DNA from: Bradyrhizobium sp. NAS80.1
Lineage (GTDB): Bacteria; Pseudomonadota; Alphaproteobacteria; Rhizobiales; Xanthobacteraceae
Length of the DNA: 64,000 nt
Assembly: GCF_001908205.1 (NCBI RefSeq)
Contig: NZ_LGHL01000064.1
Span: forward strand, 31,707 to 95,706
Direction: 5' to 3'
In this document: piece after piece, positions 8,067 through 17,114 of the stretch
Layout: the number at the start of each line of letters is the position of its first letter
Position numbering within the stretch: position 1 is the stretch's first letter
Notes under the pieces: model-generated
What the model saw: the letters and a program-made list of their open reading frames with translations, nothing else
Told to the model about the DNA's origin: nothing
Database searches by the model: none
Made by a program: the position numbers and the translations under genes

Positions 8067-9542
8067 GTGGTGGCCAAGTCGGAATGGAGTTTCAAGAGCG
8101 CGGTCGAGCTGTCGGCCGCATTGACGGCGAAGAAGGTCTCCGCGGTCGAGCTCACGCAGGACGCGATCGACCGCATCGAGCGGCACGACGGCAAGGTCAA
8201 CGCGATCTGCGTCCGGGATTTTGACCGCGCCCTCCGCGCAGCGCGCGACGCGGACGCAGCATTGGCCCGCGGCGAGCGCAAGCCGCTGCTCGGCCTGCCG
8301 ATGACGGTGAAGGAATCCTACAACGTCGCCGGCCTGCCGACGACCTGGGGTATTCCCGCGCAAAAGGATTTCATCGCCAGGGAAGACGCACTGCCGGTCA
8401 CGCGGGTGAAGGATGCGGGCACCATCGTCATCGGCAAGACCAACGTGCCGCTCGGGCTCGGCGACTGGCAGAGCTACAACGACATCTACGGCACCACCAA
8501 CAATCCCTACGCTCTCGGCCGCACGCCCGGCGGCTCGTCCGGTGGCTCCTCGGCGGCGCTCGCCGCGGGCTACGGCCCGCTGTCGATCGGCTCCGACATC
8601 GGCGGCTCGTTGCGCGTGCCGGCCTTCCATTGCGGCATCTATGCGCACAAGCCGACCTTCAACCTCGTGGCCATGCGCGGCCACACGCCGCCGCCGCTGC
8701 CGCCGCTACCGTTCGAGCGCGACCTCTCGGTGATCGGCCCGATGGCGCGCAGTGCCGCCGATCTCTCGCTGCTGCTCGACGTGATGGCCGGGCCCGATCC
8801 GATCGATGCGGGCCTGGCCTACCAGCTTGAGCTGCCGGCAGCCCGCCACACCGCGCTGAAGGATTTCCGCGTGCTGGTGATCGATACCGATCCGGTGCTG
8901 CCGACCGACACGGCCGTACGCGGAACCATCAACAAGCTCGCCGACAACCTCGCCAGGGCCGGCGTGAAGATCGAACGTAGCAGTCCGCTCTTGCCGGATT
9001 TCGCGGCCTCATCGCGGCTCTATATGCGCATGCTGATGTCGTTCCTGGGCGCAACCTTCGCGCCCGACATCTATGCCGGTGCGAAAGCGGCGGCAGCGGC
9101 GTTGCCGGAGGGAGACAACAGCTTAGCTGCGGAGCGGCTGCGCGGTATCGCGCTCAGCCATCGCGACTGGCAGGCGGCCAACGCCTTACGCGTACGGCTG
9201 CGGGCGCAATGGCGCGAGTTGTTCAGAACGTTCGACGCGGTGATCTGCCCGGTCATGCCGACGCCGGCCTACCCGCATGACCATTCGCCGGACCAGGAAA
9301 CGCGGCGGATCATCATCGACGGCAAGGAGCACGTCTATCCGGACCAGCTCGCCTGGCCCGGCATCGCCACCCTGCCCGGCCTGCCCTCGACCGCGATCCC
9401 GACCGGTTTTGCGCCTGATGGCCTGCCGGTCGGTGTCCAGATCGTCGGACCGTGGTTGGAGGATCGCACGCCGCTCAAGCTCGCCGAGCTGATCGAGCGC
9501 GAGTTCGGCGGGTTCGTGCCGCCGAAGATGTTTGATGATTAA
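8067..9542 (+). CDS. Amidase (amidase signature family)
   Basis: A 491-residue amidase-signature hydrolase. The Ser-cisSer-Lys triad is visible: Lys82 in T-V-K-E-S, the Gly/Ser-rich signature G-G-S-S-G-G-S-S at 155-162 (cis-Ser about 157), and nucleophile Ser181 in S-D-I-G-G-S-L-R. The GTG at 8067 or the next GTG at 8070 is the start; GCAGGAG (8057-8063) fits 8070 slightly better. An overlapping ATG at 8065 is out of frame. No signal peptide, so cytoplasmic. The substrate amide is unknown. It is a different subgroup from the amidase at 31767-33182. Confidence 0.9.
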   Translation: MVAKSEWSFKSAVELSAALTAKKVSAVELTQDAIDRIERHDGKVNAICVRDFDRALRAARDADAALARGERKPLLGLPMTVKESYNVAGLPTTWGIPAQKDFIAREDALPVTRVKDAGTIVIGKTNVPLGLGDWQSYNDIYGTTNNPYALGRTPGGSSGGSSAALAAGYGPLSIGSDIGGSLRVPAFHCGIYAHKPTFNLVAMRGHTPPPLPPLPFERDLSVIGPMARSAADLSLLLDVMAGPDPIDAGLAYQLELPAARHTALKDFRVLVIDTDPVLPTDTAVRGTINKLADNLARAGVKIERSSPLLPDFAASSRLYMRMLMSFLGATFAPDIYAGAKAAAAALPEGDNSLAAERLRGIALSHRDWQAANALRVRLRAQWRELFRTFDAVICPVMPTPAYPHDHSPDQETRRIIIDGKEHVYPDQLAWPGIATLPGLPSTAIPTGFAPDGLPVGVQIVGPWLEDRTPLKLAELIEREFGGFVPPKMFDD

Positions 9543-9549
9543 TCTTCCC

Positions 9550-9690
9550 CGTCATTGCGAGCGAAGCGAAGCAATCCAGAGTCCTTCCGCGGCGACAGTC
9601 TGGATTGCTTCGTCGCTTCGCTCCTCGCAATGACGGAGCAAAATTACTTCGAGATTCCGGGCTCGCGCTTCGCGCGCCCCGGAATGACAT
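9550..9690. repeat. Palindromic repeat (CGTCATTGCGAGCGAAGCGAAG type) plus half-element
   Basis: CGTCATTGCGAGCGAAGCGA at 9550-9569 is mirrored by TCGCTTCGCTCCTCGCAATGACG ending at 9635. A second copy is at 14212-14328. It is followed by a GATTCCGGG...CCCCGGAATGAC half-element (about 9653-9689). Confidence 0.75.
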
Positions 9691-9706
9691 GGAGGGAGGA
9701 AGTACC

Positions 9707-10060
9707 ATGAGCCAGGACCTGGAAGAGCTCACCGCACTCAACCGTGACTATGTCGCCTCTGTGCAGAACTGCGACGTCAGGCGTTTCGACGAGATCCTGG
9801 CGCCGGAATTCTATTGCTCCAATCCCGACAAGACGCTGGTCGACCGCGCGGCCTTCCTGGAGCAGACGGCGCGGCCGATCGCGATCCGCAATCTGCAGGC
9901 CCATGACGTCGTCATCCGCATCATGGGCGACTTCGCCATCATCCATGCCGCGACCAGCTACACCACCACCGACGGCCAACAAGCGACCGGCCGCTATACC
10001 GATTGCTGGACCAAGAAGAACGGGAAGTGGCTGGCAGTCTCGGCGCACGTGTCGCGGTGA
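9707..10060 (+). CDS. NTF2-like (SnoaL/DUF4440) small protein
   Basis: A 117-residue single-domain protein with the NTF2-like cone fold pattern: N-terminal helix E-E-L-T-A-L-N-R-D-Y, D-E-I-L-A-P-E-F, then strands ending G-R-Y-T-D-C-W-T-K-K-N-G-K-W-L-A-V-S-A-H. This is the classic DUF4440/SnoaL-like ending. The upstream open frame is repeat sequence; ATG 9707 has the strong GGAGGGAGGA Shine-Dalgarno. Members are enzymes (isomerases, cyclases) or ligand binders, so no reaction can be assigned. It stands alone between repeats. Confidence 0.8.
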   Translation: MSQDLEELTALNRDYVASVQNCDVRRFDEILAPEFYCSNPDKTLVDRAAFLEQTARPIAIRNLQAHDVVIRIMGDFAIIHAATSYTTTDGQQATGRYTDCWTKKNGKWLAVSAHVSR

Positions 10061-10069
10061 GGCTTCTAA

Positions 10070-10301
10070 CCTCTCCCCGCAATGCGGGGAGAGGTCGACG
10101 CCGGAGCGCAGCGCAGGCGGCGGGTGAGGGGCATGGCACACTGCCCCTCAAGAGTTCAACATTTGCCAGCCGATCGATCGACGAGTCGGAGGGGTTGGTC
10201 GTATGGCACTTTCCTGCACGGCCCCTCACCCGGATCGCGCCGGACGATGCTGCGCATCGCCGGGGGCGATCCGACCTCTCCCCGCAAAGAGCGGGGAGAG
10301 G
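10070..10301. repeat. Compound palindromic repeat (CCTCTCCCCGC type), copy 1
   Basis: The outer arms CCTCTCCCCGC / GCGGGGAGAGG are each themselves hairpins, with GTGAGGGGC / GCCCCTCAC inside. It lies between convergent genes. Further copies are at 20514-20665 and 63221-63362. Confidence 0.75.
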
Positions 10302-10310
10302 TGAAGCCAA

Positions 10311-11399
10311 TCAGCTATCAAACACGATCACGCTACGCAGCGTCTTGCCGGCTTTCATGTTGGCGAAGCCCTCGTTGATCTCCGACAGCTTCAGCTTTGC
10401 CGAGATCCAGTCCTCCAGATGCAGCCGGCCGCGCAGGTAGAAATCGACCAGTCGCGGCATGTCGACGCGGAAATGGTTGGAGCCCATCGACGAGCCCTGG
10501 ATTTTGCGCTCGCGCAGGAAGTCGAAGCCGTGCAGCTCGATCTTCTGGCCGAACGGGATCATGCCGACGATGGTGGCGGTGCCGCCCGAGGCGAGCATGC
10601 CGAACGCCTGCTCAGCGGTCTCCTTGCGGCCGAGCACCTCGAACGAGTGATGCACGCCGCCATTGGTGAGGTCGCGGACCTGCTTCACGACGTCGCCGTC
10701 GGCGGGGTTGATGATGTCGGTCGCGCCGAGCTTGGTCGCGAGCTGGAGCTTTGCCGGGTTGGTGTCGATGGCGATGATGCGGCCGGCGCCTGCGATCTGC
10801 GCGCCGTTGATCGCGGCCATGCCGACGCCGCCGCAACCGATCACGGCGACGGTCTCCCCGGCCGTTACCTTCGCCGTGTTCACGACCGCGCCGTAGCCGG
10901 TAATGACACCGCAGCCGATCAACGCGGCGAGGTCGAGCGGCATTTCCTTCCGGATTTTGACGATCGCGTTCTCGTGCACCAGCATCTGCTCGGCAAAGGA
11001 CGAGAGATTGAGGAACTGGTGTAGCTTCTCCGGCCTGTTCCACTGCATCCGGTTCGACGCGCCCGGCAGCATCTTCACCGTGGTGTCGGTGCAGAGCACG
11101 GTGCGGCCCGTGGTGCAATTGTCGCAGGTGCCGCAGAACACCGACAGACAGGTGACGACATGGTCGCCAGGCTTCACGTAAGTGACGTCGGAGCCGACCT
11201 GTTCGACCACGCCGGCGGACTCGTGCCCGAGCACCGCAGGCAGCGGATGCGGATAAAGGCCTTCCATGAAGTGAAGATCGGAGTGGCAGAGGCCGGCGAC
11301 CGAGGTGCGGATCAGGACCTCGCGCGGGCCGGGCTTCGGCAGGCTGACATCCTCGATGACCAGAGGCTTGTTGACTTCATAGAGGACGGCGGCCTTCAT
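10311..11399 (-). CDS. Zinc-dependent alcohol dehydrogenase
   Basis: A 362-residue MDR-superfamily alcohol dehydrogenase. Catalytic zinc ligands lie in G-L-C-H-S-D and G-H-E. The structural-zinc cluster C-G-T-C-D-N-C-x7-C is near residues 90-104, and the NAD-binding Rossmann motif G-C-G-G-V-G is near 187. The order resembles class III-like Zn-ADHs used with acyl-CoA metabolism. The open frame extends to 11471, but ATG at 11399 has AGGGAG and the standard N-terminus MKAAVLYE. It lies 46 bp behind the acyl-CoA dehydrogenase gene on the same strand, probably one operon. Confidence 0.9.
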   Translation of the reverse strand: MKAAVLYEVNKPLVIEDVSLPKPGPREVLIRTSVAGLCHSDLHFMEGLYPHPLPAVLGHESAGVVEQVGSDVTYVKPGDHVVTCLSVFCGTCDNCTTGRTVLCTDTTVKMLPGASNRMQWNRPEKLHQFLNLSSFAEQMLVHENAIVKIRKEMPLDLAALIGCGVITGYGAVVNTAKVTAGETVAVIGCGGVGMAAINGAQIAGAGRIIAIDTNPAKLQLATKLGATDIINPADGDVVKQVRDLTNGGVHHSFEVLGRKETAEQAFGMLASGGTATIVGMIPFGQKIELHGFDFLRERKIQGSSMGSNHFRVDMPRLVDFYLRGRLHLEDWISAKLKLSEINEGFANMKAGKTLRSVIVFDS

Positions 11400-11445
11400 C
11401 GAGAACTCCCTATCGCGTTTCTTTGACTTGATCGTGGAGCGCAGC

Positions 11446-13230
11446 CTACGCTGCCAGAACCAGTTCGCCAACCTCGCTCATGCCGCACGCGCGATCGCCG
11501 AGCAGCAGTGCCGCGATCTTCTGCTGCACGGCATTTTCCGTCAGCCGGAACGGATCGCTTGGCGACACCCGGTGATCGATCACCAGCCGCGACAGCAGCA
11601 GCCGGCGCGCATCGCCGCGCATGTCGTGGATGCGATGCGCCTCCCAGGCGAGCGCGACTGCGCTGGCGACATGATAGAGCAGGCTCGTCGCGCGCCGCGC
11701 ATCGGCCTCGTTGTCCACCTTGCCAGCGACCTCACGTGCGAAGCCCACCGCGCGATCGACGAGGCCGCGCAAACGGTCGCGCCAGGCCTGCGGCACGGAC
11801 GCGCTGTCGTCGAGCCGGGCATGCAGGTCAGCCGCGAGCGCGGATTCGGCGCCGTGGCGGCCGACCGCGCGCTTGAGTGCATCGATGGCGACGATATTTC
11901 CTGTGCCTTCCCAGATCGAACCAAGATGCGCATCGCGCAGCAGGCGGGCTGTGGCGAACTCCTCGATATAACCGATACCGCCGCGCATCTCGAGCGCATC
12001 GCCGCAGACCTTGCGCGCATCCCGCGTGGCACGGAATTTCAGTGTTGGCGTGAGGATGCGCAACAGCGCCGCCGCATCCTGGCTACCCGCTTCCGCACGG
12101 TCGAGCGCGTCGGCGGTAAGGAAGCTCATCGACAGCGCCTGCTCGACCGGCAGCATGATCTTCAGCATCTGCCGTCGCCCGAGCGGCAGGTCGATGATGC
12201 GGTTGCCGAACACCACGCGGTTCTTCGCCACCGTAATCGCGTCGTGATAGGCGCGGCGCATCAGCGCGGTGGATTTGACGCCGTTGGAGAGCCGCGAGGA
12301 ATTCACCATCTCGGCCATCTGCACAAAGCCGCGATCGAGCTTGCCCACGGCATAGGCGATCGCACCCTCGAGCTTGATCTCCCCTGAGGCCATCGAACGT
12401 GTCCCGAGCTTGTCCTTCAGCCGCACGATCCGATAGTTGTTCTGCGAGCCGTCGTCGAGGAAGCGCGGCATCAGGAACAGGCCGACGCCGCGCGTGCCCG
12501 GGCCGGCGCCTTCGGGCCGCGCCAGCAGCATCACGACCTTGGCATCGGCATTCGAGCAGAACCATTTCTCGCCGTAGAGGCGCCAATGGTCGCCCTCCTG
12601 CACCGCGCGCGTGGTCAGCGTGCCGACATCTGAGCCGCCCTCTTTTTCGGTCATGAACTGGCCGCCCTGCGTCAGCTTGCTCATGTCGGTTTGGGTGAGG
12701 CCATCAAGATATTTCGCCTTCAGCGCCTCGCTGCCGAAATTCGCCAGCAGCTTGGCGCAGCCGTCGGTGACGTTGATCGGACAGCCCATGCCGAATTCGG
12801 TCTGGTTGAACAAGAAAGTGAAGGCGTGCTTGGCGACGACGGGATATTTGTCCGGCCAGCCCATGATGCCCTTGCGGATCGAGAGCGCGTGGATGCCGAA
12901 CTCGCCGAAAGCGGCGTTCTCCAACTCGCGATAGGCCGGGTGATATTCGATCCACTGCACGTCGCGGCCGAACTTGTCGCGCTGGTGCAGCACCGGCGTG
13001 TGCCGGTCGGCGAGGCGCGTACATTCGTCGAGCCGGCCACCGGCGAGTTCGCCGAGGCGATCGAGATGCGGCTCGATGTGGCGGAACAATGTCTCCGGCA
13101 GGTGGATGCGCAACAGATCCGTCAGCGCCTGATCGGCGCGGTAGAAATTCATGCCCGTGGTATCGGGCGCCAGCAGGCCGGATTGTTCGGCCGCGACATT
13201 TTTTGGCTGCCCTGTGACCGGCTTGTGCAT
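11446..13230 (-). CDS. AidB-like acyl-CoA dehydrogenase
   Basis: A 594-residue flavin acyl-CoA dehydrogenase, longer than the roughly 380-residue classical enzymes and matching the AidB/DidB-like group. Recognisable blocks are G-Q-F-M-T-E-K-E-G-G-S-D-V-G (flavin/substrate loop, about 195-208), G-E-K-W-F-C-S-N-A-D, and R-G-G-I-G-Y-I-E-E-F with W-E-G-T-G-N-I-V-A-I-D near 455. The C-terminal helical extension holds R-R-L-L-L-S-R-L-V-I-D-H. It probably oxidises an acyl-CoA or acts in alkylation-damage protection as proposed for AidB. It is the first gene of a likely two-gene operon with the alcohol dehydrogenase. Confidence 0.9.
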   Translation of the reverse strand: MHKPVTGQPKNVAAEQSGLLAPDTTGMNFYRADQALTDLLRIHLPETLFRHIEPHLDRLGELAGGRLDECTRLADRHTPVLHQRDKFGRDVQWIEYHPAYRELENAAFGEFGIHALSIRKGIMGWPDKYPVVAKHAFTFLFNQTEFGMGCPINVTDGCAKLLANFGSEALKAKYLDGLTQTDMSKLTQGGQFMTEKEGGSDVGTLTTRAVQEGDHWRLYGEKWFCSNADAKVVMLLARPEGAGPGTRGVGLFLMPRFLDDGSQNNYRIVRLKDKLGTRSMASGEIKLEGAIAYAVGKLDRGFVQMAEMVNSSRLSNGVKSTALMRRAYHDAITVAKNRVVFGNRIIDLPLGRRQMLKIMLPVEQALSMSFLTADALDRAEAGSQDAAALLRILTPTLKFRATRDARKVCGDALEMRGGIGYIEEFATARLLRDAHLGSIWEGTGNIVAIDALKRAVGRHGAESALAADLHARLDDSASVPQAWRDRLRGLVDRAVGFAREVAGKVDNEADARRATSLLYHVASAVALAWEAHRIHDMRGDARRLLLSRLVIDHRVSPSDPFRLTENAVQQKIAALLLGDRACGMSEVGELVLAA

Positions 13231-13474
13231 GATCGTCCTCTTCGTTTCCGCGCCCCGCGAACATTTTGCGCCGCTTTAGCGCTTGCCGCTTGGGATGATG
13301 TCGATCATGCTCCAGTCGCGGATACGGATAAAGCCGCAAATTGTCAGGGAGGCATGATCGCCGTGAAGGGGCAATTCGCTCTGCGGAATTGTGATCGCGC
13401 CAACTGGCGATCCGGCTGGTTGTTTGCGCGGCCCATGCCTAGATCACTGGCTCCTTAGCTCGAGAGATCACGCC

Positions 13475-14176
13475 ATGGAACACCCGAAATACAAGATCGC
13501 CCTCATCGTCGGTGCCGGCGAAGGCCTGAGCGCTTCGCTGGCGCGGCTGCTGTCCGCCCAGGGCATTCGCGTCGCGCTTGCCGCGCGCAAGATCGAAAAG
13601 CTCGGCGCGCTCTGTAGCGAGACCGGCGCAAAGGCCTATGCCTGCAACGCCACCGAGCCTGATGAGGTCGAGCGTCTGTTCGGCCTCGTCGAGCGCGAAA
13701 TCGGCACGCCCGACCTCGTCATTTACAATGCCAGCGGCCGCTTGCGCGGGGCGTTCGTCGACCTGGTTCCGGCCGACGTCGCGCAGGCGATCGCGGTCAG
13801 CGCCTATGGCGGCTTCCTGGTGGGGCAGCAGGCGGCGAGACGGATGCTGCCGAACAAGCATGGCGCGATCCTGTTCACCGGCGCCTCCGCCAGCGTCAAG
13901 GGCTATGCCCAGTCCGCTCCGTTCGCGATGGGCAAGTTCGCGCTGCGCGGCCTCGCGCAGAGCATGGCGCGCGAGCTGTCGCCACAAGGCATTCATGTCG
14001 CGCATTTCGTCATCGACGGCGGCATCCGCAGCGCTGCGCGCGCGGAAGCATCGGACAAGCCGGACTCGATGCTCGATCCCGACGCGATCGCGGAGAGCTA
14101 TTGGAACGTGTTGCAGCAGCCGCGCAGCGCCTGGAGCTGGGAGCTGGAGCTGCGGCCGTGGGTGGAGAAGTTTTGA
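13475..14176 (+). CDS. SDR-family protein with altered catalytic Tyr
   Basis: A 233-residue Rossmann-fold short-chain dehydrogenase. The cofactor loop is V-G-A-G-E-G-L (residues 12-18) instead of TGxxxGxG, Y-N-A-S-G replaces NNAG, and Ser138 lies in T-G-A-S-A-S. The canonical YxxxK is F-A-M-G-K (Phe150, Lys154), so the proton-donating Tyr is missing. It may be a catalytically changed or non-redox SDR. ATG 13475 follows GAGAGATCACGCC; the upstream frame to 13391 has no supporting site. The downstream enoyl-CoA hydratase is separated by a repeat. Confidence 0.85.
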   Translation: MEHPKYKIALIVGAGEGLSASLARLLSAQGIRVALAARKIEKLGALCSETGAKAYACNATEPDEVERLFGLVEREIGTPDLVIYNASGRLRGAFVDLVPADVAQAIAVSAYGGFLVGQQAARRMLPNKHGAILFTGASASVKGYAQSAPFAMGKFALRGLAQSMARELSPQGIHVAHFVIDGGIRSAARAEASDKPDSMLDPDAIAESYWNVLQQPRSAWSWELELRPWVEKF

Positions 14177-14211
14177 GGCGCAATGTTTTGAGGCGATAAC
14201 GTTACAACAAC

Positions 14212-14328
14212 CGTCATTGCGAGCGAAGCGAAGCAATCCAGAGATGTCTCCTCGGATACAGGCTGGATTGCTTGGTCGCTTCAGTGCAAAATTGCTTTGC
14301 AATTTTGTCACGAGCTCCTCGCAATGAC
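14212..14328. repeat. Palindromic repeat (CGTCATTGCGAGCGAAGCGAAG type), copy 2
   Basis: The same outer arms as at 9550-9635, with an inserted inner palindrome CAAAATTGCTTTGCAATTTTG at 14286-14306 that the first copy lacks. Confidence 0.75.
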
Positions 14329-14349
14329 AACAAGAACAAGGGGAGCGAC

Positions 14350-15180
14350 ATGACCACGGAAACCACCATCGACACCGGCACCAATGAACTCCTTTGCGTC
14401 ATCCGCGACCGCGTCGCGGTGATCACGTTGAACCGGCCGGAAGCGCGCAACTCGCTGTCGGACACGCTGACGCCAGCGCTGCGCACGATGATCCGCACCT
14501 GCGGCGAGGACCGCAATGTCGGTGCACTGCTGCTCACCGGAGCCGGCCAAGCCTTCTGCGCCGGCGGCAACGTCAAGGGCATGGGCGCGCATCGCGACCA
14601 GAAGAAGCTGGAAATGTCGCTTGATGACCGCGTCGCCGATCTCCAGGAGCGGCAGCGGCTGCTCACCGGCGCGCTGGTGTCGGTGCGCAAGCCGACCATC
14701 GCCGCGCTGCCTGGGCCGGCAGTCGGCGCGGGTCTCGCGATCGCCATGGCCTGCGACATTCGCATCGCCGCACAATCGGCCTTCGTCGCCACCGGCTACG
14801 CCCGCATCGCGCTGAGCGGCGATTACGGCATCGCCTGGCTGCTTACCCGTCTGGTCGGCACCGCGCGGGCGCGCGAGCTCCTGTTCACCGGCGACCGGGT
14901 CGATGCCGCGCGCTGCGAAGCCATCGGCCTCGTCAACCGCGTCGTGCCCGACGACAAGCTGCAAGTTGAAGCCTTCGCCCTGGCAAAGTCGCTCGCCGAA
15001 GGCCCGCGCGTGGCTCTGCGCTACATGAAGGACAATCTCGACGAGGCCTTGCTGTTCGATTTCGAGACCGCCCGCGATCACGAGGCCGAGCGGCTGATCC
15101 GCCTCACCACGACCGCCGATCACAAGGAAGCCGTGCAGGCGTTCATCGAGAAACGCAAGGCGGTGTTCACGGGGAAGTAG
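14350..15180 (+). CDS. Enoyl-CoA hydratase/isomerase family protein
   Basis: A 276-residue crotonase-superfamily protein. Oxyanion-hole segments are F-C-A-G-G-N-V-K-G-M (about 69-78) and A-A-L-P-G-P-A-V-G-A-G-L (about 117-128), followed by A-C-D-I-R-I-A and the S-G-D-Y-G active-site region. Its length is standard. Crotonases hydrate, isomerise or cleave acyl-CoA thioesters; the residue pattern does not decide which. ATG 14350 follows AAGGGGAGC. It ends 26 bp before the convergent LysR gene. Confidence 0.88.
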   Translation: MTTETTIDTGTNELLCVIRDRVAVITLNRPEARNSLSDTLTPALRTMIRTCGEDRNVGALLLTGAGQAFCAGGNVKGMGAHRDQKKLEMSLDDRVADLQERQRLLTGALVSVRKPTIAALPGPAVGAGLAIAMACDIRIAAQSAFVATGYARIALSGDYGIAWLLTRLVGTARARELLFTGDRVDAARCEAIGLVNRVVPDDKLQVEAFALAKSLAEGPRVALRYMKDNLDEALLFDFETARDHEAERLIRLTTTADHKEAVQAFIEKRKAVFTGK

Positions 15181-15206
15181 AGCGCTGCGGCGAAAGTCCA
15201 ACCGGG

Positions 15207-16097
15207 CTACGCGGCAGGCGCCCGCGCGAAATCCACGAAGGCGCGCAACGCCGCCGGCAATTGGCGGCGGCTCGGATAATACAGGAAGAAGCCTGGATAG
15301 GCCGGGCACCAGTCGGCGAGCACGCGCACCAGCTTGCGCTTGGCGAGCAGCGCCTCCACCTGGGCCTCGAACACATAGGCGAGACCGATTCCGTCGAGCG
15401 CTGCATCGACCATCAGGTCCTGGTCGTTCATCGTGAGCGCCCCGGTGGCGTCGATGGCGAGCTCGATGCCGCCGCGCTCGAACTCCCAGTGATAGAGCGC
15501 GCCGCTGGTGAAGCGGTAGCGGATGCACGGCAGGCCCTTCAGATCGTGCGGCGTGTTCGGCGCCTTGTGCGCCCTAAAGAAGCCGGGCGAGCCGACCACG
15601 GCAAAACGGTGACGCGGGCCGACCGGCACCGCGATCATGTCGGCGGCAATCGTCTCGCCAAAACGCACGCCGGCATCGAAGCCAGCCGCGACCATGTCGA
15701 TCAGGACGTCATTGATCACGATCTCGACGCTGATATCCGGAAACGCTTTCAGGAAGCGTGTCACGATCGGCAGCAGCACGAGCTGCGCCGACTGGCGCGC
15801 GGCGGTGAAGCGCAGCGTCCCGGCAGGCTTGCCGCGGAAATTGTTGAGGTCCTCGAGCGCATCGTCGATGTCACGGAAGGCCGGCGTGATGCGGGCAAAC
15901 AGCCGCTCACCGGCCTCGGTGAGCGCCACGCTGCGGGTGGTGCGGTTCAGGAGCCTGAGGCCCAACCGTTCCTCGACATTGCGCAGAGCATGGGACAGCG
16001 CGGATGGCGTGACGCCGAGTTCGGTCGCCGCCGCGCGAAAGCTGCGGTGGCGGGCAATGGCGAGGAAGGTCGCAAGGTCGGATGGGTCTATCCGCAT
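15207..16097 (-). CDS. LysR-family transcriptional regulator
   Basis: A 296-residue LTTR. The N-terminal winged helix (L-A-T-F-L-A-I-A-R-H-R-S-F-R-A-A-A, then T-P-S-A-L-S-H-A-L-R, T-R-S-V-A-L-T-E-A-G) occupies about residues 1-60, followed by a PBP2-like effector domain. It is transcribed divergently from the SDR gene at 16220, with 122 bp between the starts, so that SDR is its likely target. Two TGA/G-ATTAT-TCA-type sites lie in the gap. Effector unknown. Confidence 0.92.
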   Translation of the reverse strand: MRIDPSDLATFLAIARHRSFRAAATELGVTPSALSHALRNVEERLGLRLLNRTTRSVALTEAGERLFARITPAFRDIDDALEDLNNFRGKPAGTLRFTAARQSAQLVLLPIVTRFLKAFPDISVEIVINDVLIDMVAAGFDAGVRFGETIAADMIAVPVGPRHRFAVVGSPGFFRAHKAPNTPHDLKGLPCIRYRFTSGALYHWEFERGGIELAIDATGALTMNDQDLMVDAALDGIGLAYVFEAQVEALLAKRKLVRVLADWCPAYPGFFLYYPSRRQLPAALRAFVDFARAPAA

Positions 16098-16100
16098 TAC

Positions 16101-16145
16101 TGAATTATTCTCAATAGCTTGCCAAATATATAGTGGATTATCTCA
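16101..16145. promoter_or_regulatory. Candidate LysR binding region
   Basis: TGAATTATTCTCA (16101-16113) and TGGATTATCTCA (16134-16145) are direct repeats 33 bp apart, about three helical turns, in the intergenic region between the divergent LysR and SDR genes. This placement is typical of LTTR activation and autoregulation sites. The sequence repeat is visible; binding is inferred. Confidence 0.45.
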
Positions 16146-16219
16146 GCTATAGCGAGCCGTTACACCTTGCCCATCGGCCTCGGCATTTCGCCGGAGCCAA
16201 GAACGGAAAGGGCAACACC

Positions 16220-17062
16220 ATGCGTGTCTGGTTCATCACAGGAGCGTCTCGCGGATTTGGCGCACTGATCGCCGAAGCGGCGTTGAAGGCCGGCGACGCC
16301 GTGGTCGCGACCGCGCGCGACCCATCGACCGTCACCGCCCGGCTCGGCAGTCACGAACGGCTGCTCGCCACCCGGCTCGACGTGGCCAGCGAGACCGAGG
16401 CGCATGAGGCTGCGGGCCAGGCGGTCAGGAAATTCGGGCGCATCGACATCCTCGTCAACAATGCCGGCTACGGCCTTCTGGGCGCGATCGAGGAAGCCAG
16501 CGGTGCCGAGACGCAAAAGCTGTTCGGCACGAACGTGTTCGGGCTGCTCGGCGTCACCCGCGCGGTGCTGCCGCATATGCGCCGCCAGCGTTCCGGCCAC
16601 ATCATCAACATCTCGTCGGTCGGCGGCTACGCCGGCTATCCCGGCTGGGGCGTCTATGGAGCGACCAAGTTCGCGGTGGAAGGCCTCAGCGAAGCGCTGG
16701 CTGGCGAAGTTGCGCCGCTCGGCATCAAGGTGACCGTGGTCGAGCCGGGCTTCTTCCGCACCGACTTCCTCGACGAGACCTCGCTGTCCCGCACGGCGAT
16801 GCAGATCGACGACTATCACGAGAGCGTCGGCAAGACCCGAGCGCGTGCAGCCGACGCCAATGGCGGCCAGCGCGGCGACCCGCGCAAGCTGGCGCAGGCC
16901 TTCCTGAAGCTCGCCGACGCCAAGAACCCGCCGCTGCGGTTGCCGCTTGGCAGCGATACGGTGGAACGGATTGAAGCGAAGAACGCGTTCGTCGCGAAGG
17001 AGCTGGCGGAGTGGCGAACGATCGCGACCTCGACTGACTTCAAAAACGACACTGCTGCGTGA
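16220..17062 (+). CDS. Short-chain dehydrogenase/reductase
   Basis: A 280-residue classical-length SDR with the intact motifs T-G-A-S-R-G-F-G (7-14), N-N-A-G-Y-G (about 84-89), I-S-S-V-G-G and the catalytic Y-G-A-T-K (about 148-152). The substrate is unknown; similar proteins are annotated as oxidoreductases acting on carbonyl or hydroxyl groups. ATG 16220 follows GGAAAGGG. Divergent from, and probably controlled by, the LysR gene at 15207-16097. It is convergent with the GNAT gene, with a terminator between them. Confidence 0.9.
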   Translation: MRVWFITGASRGFGALIAEAALKAGDAVVATARDPSTVTARLGSHERLLATRLDVASETEAHEAAGQAVRKFGRIDILVNNAGYGLLGAIEEASGAETQKLFGTNVFGLLGVTRAVLPHMRRQRSGHIINISSVGGYAGYPGWGVYGATKFAVEGLSEALAGEVAPLGIKVTVVEPGFFRTDFLDETSLSRTAMQIDDYHESVGKTRARAADANGGQRGDPRKLAQAFLKLADAKNPPLRLPLGSDTVERIEAKNAFVAKELAEWRTIATSTDFKNDTAA

Positions 17063-17066
17063 GGGC

Positions 17067-17103
17067 AAAAAAAATGCCCGGCTCTGGTTTCGCCAGGCCG
17101 GGC
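17067..17103 (-). terminator. Intrinsic terminator of the GNAT gene
   Basis: GCCCGGC (17076-17082) pairs with GCCGGGC (17097-17103), with inner CTGG/CCAG pairing. On the minus strand the hairpin is followed by eight T (A8 at 17067-17074). It lies 12 bp after the GNAT stop codon. Confidence 0.85.
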
Positions 17104-17114
17104 TTGGAGTGATG

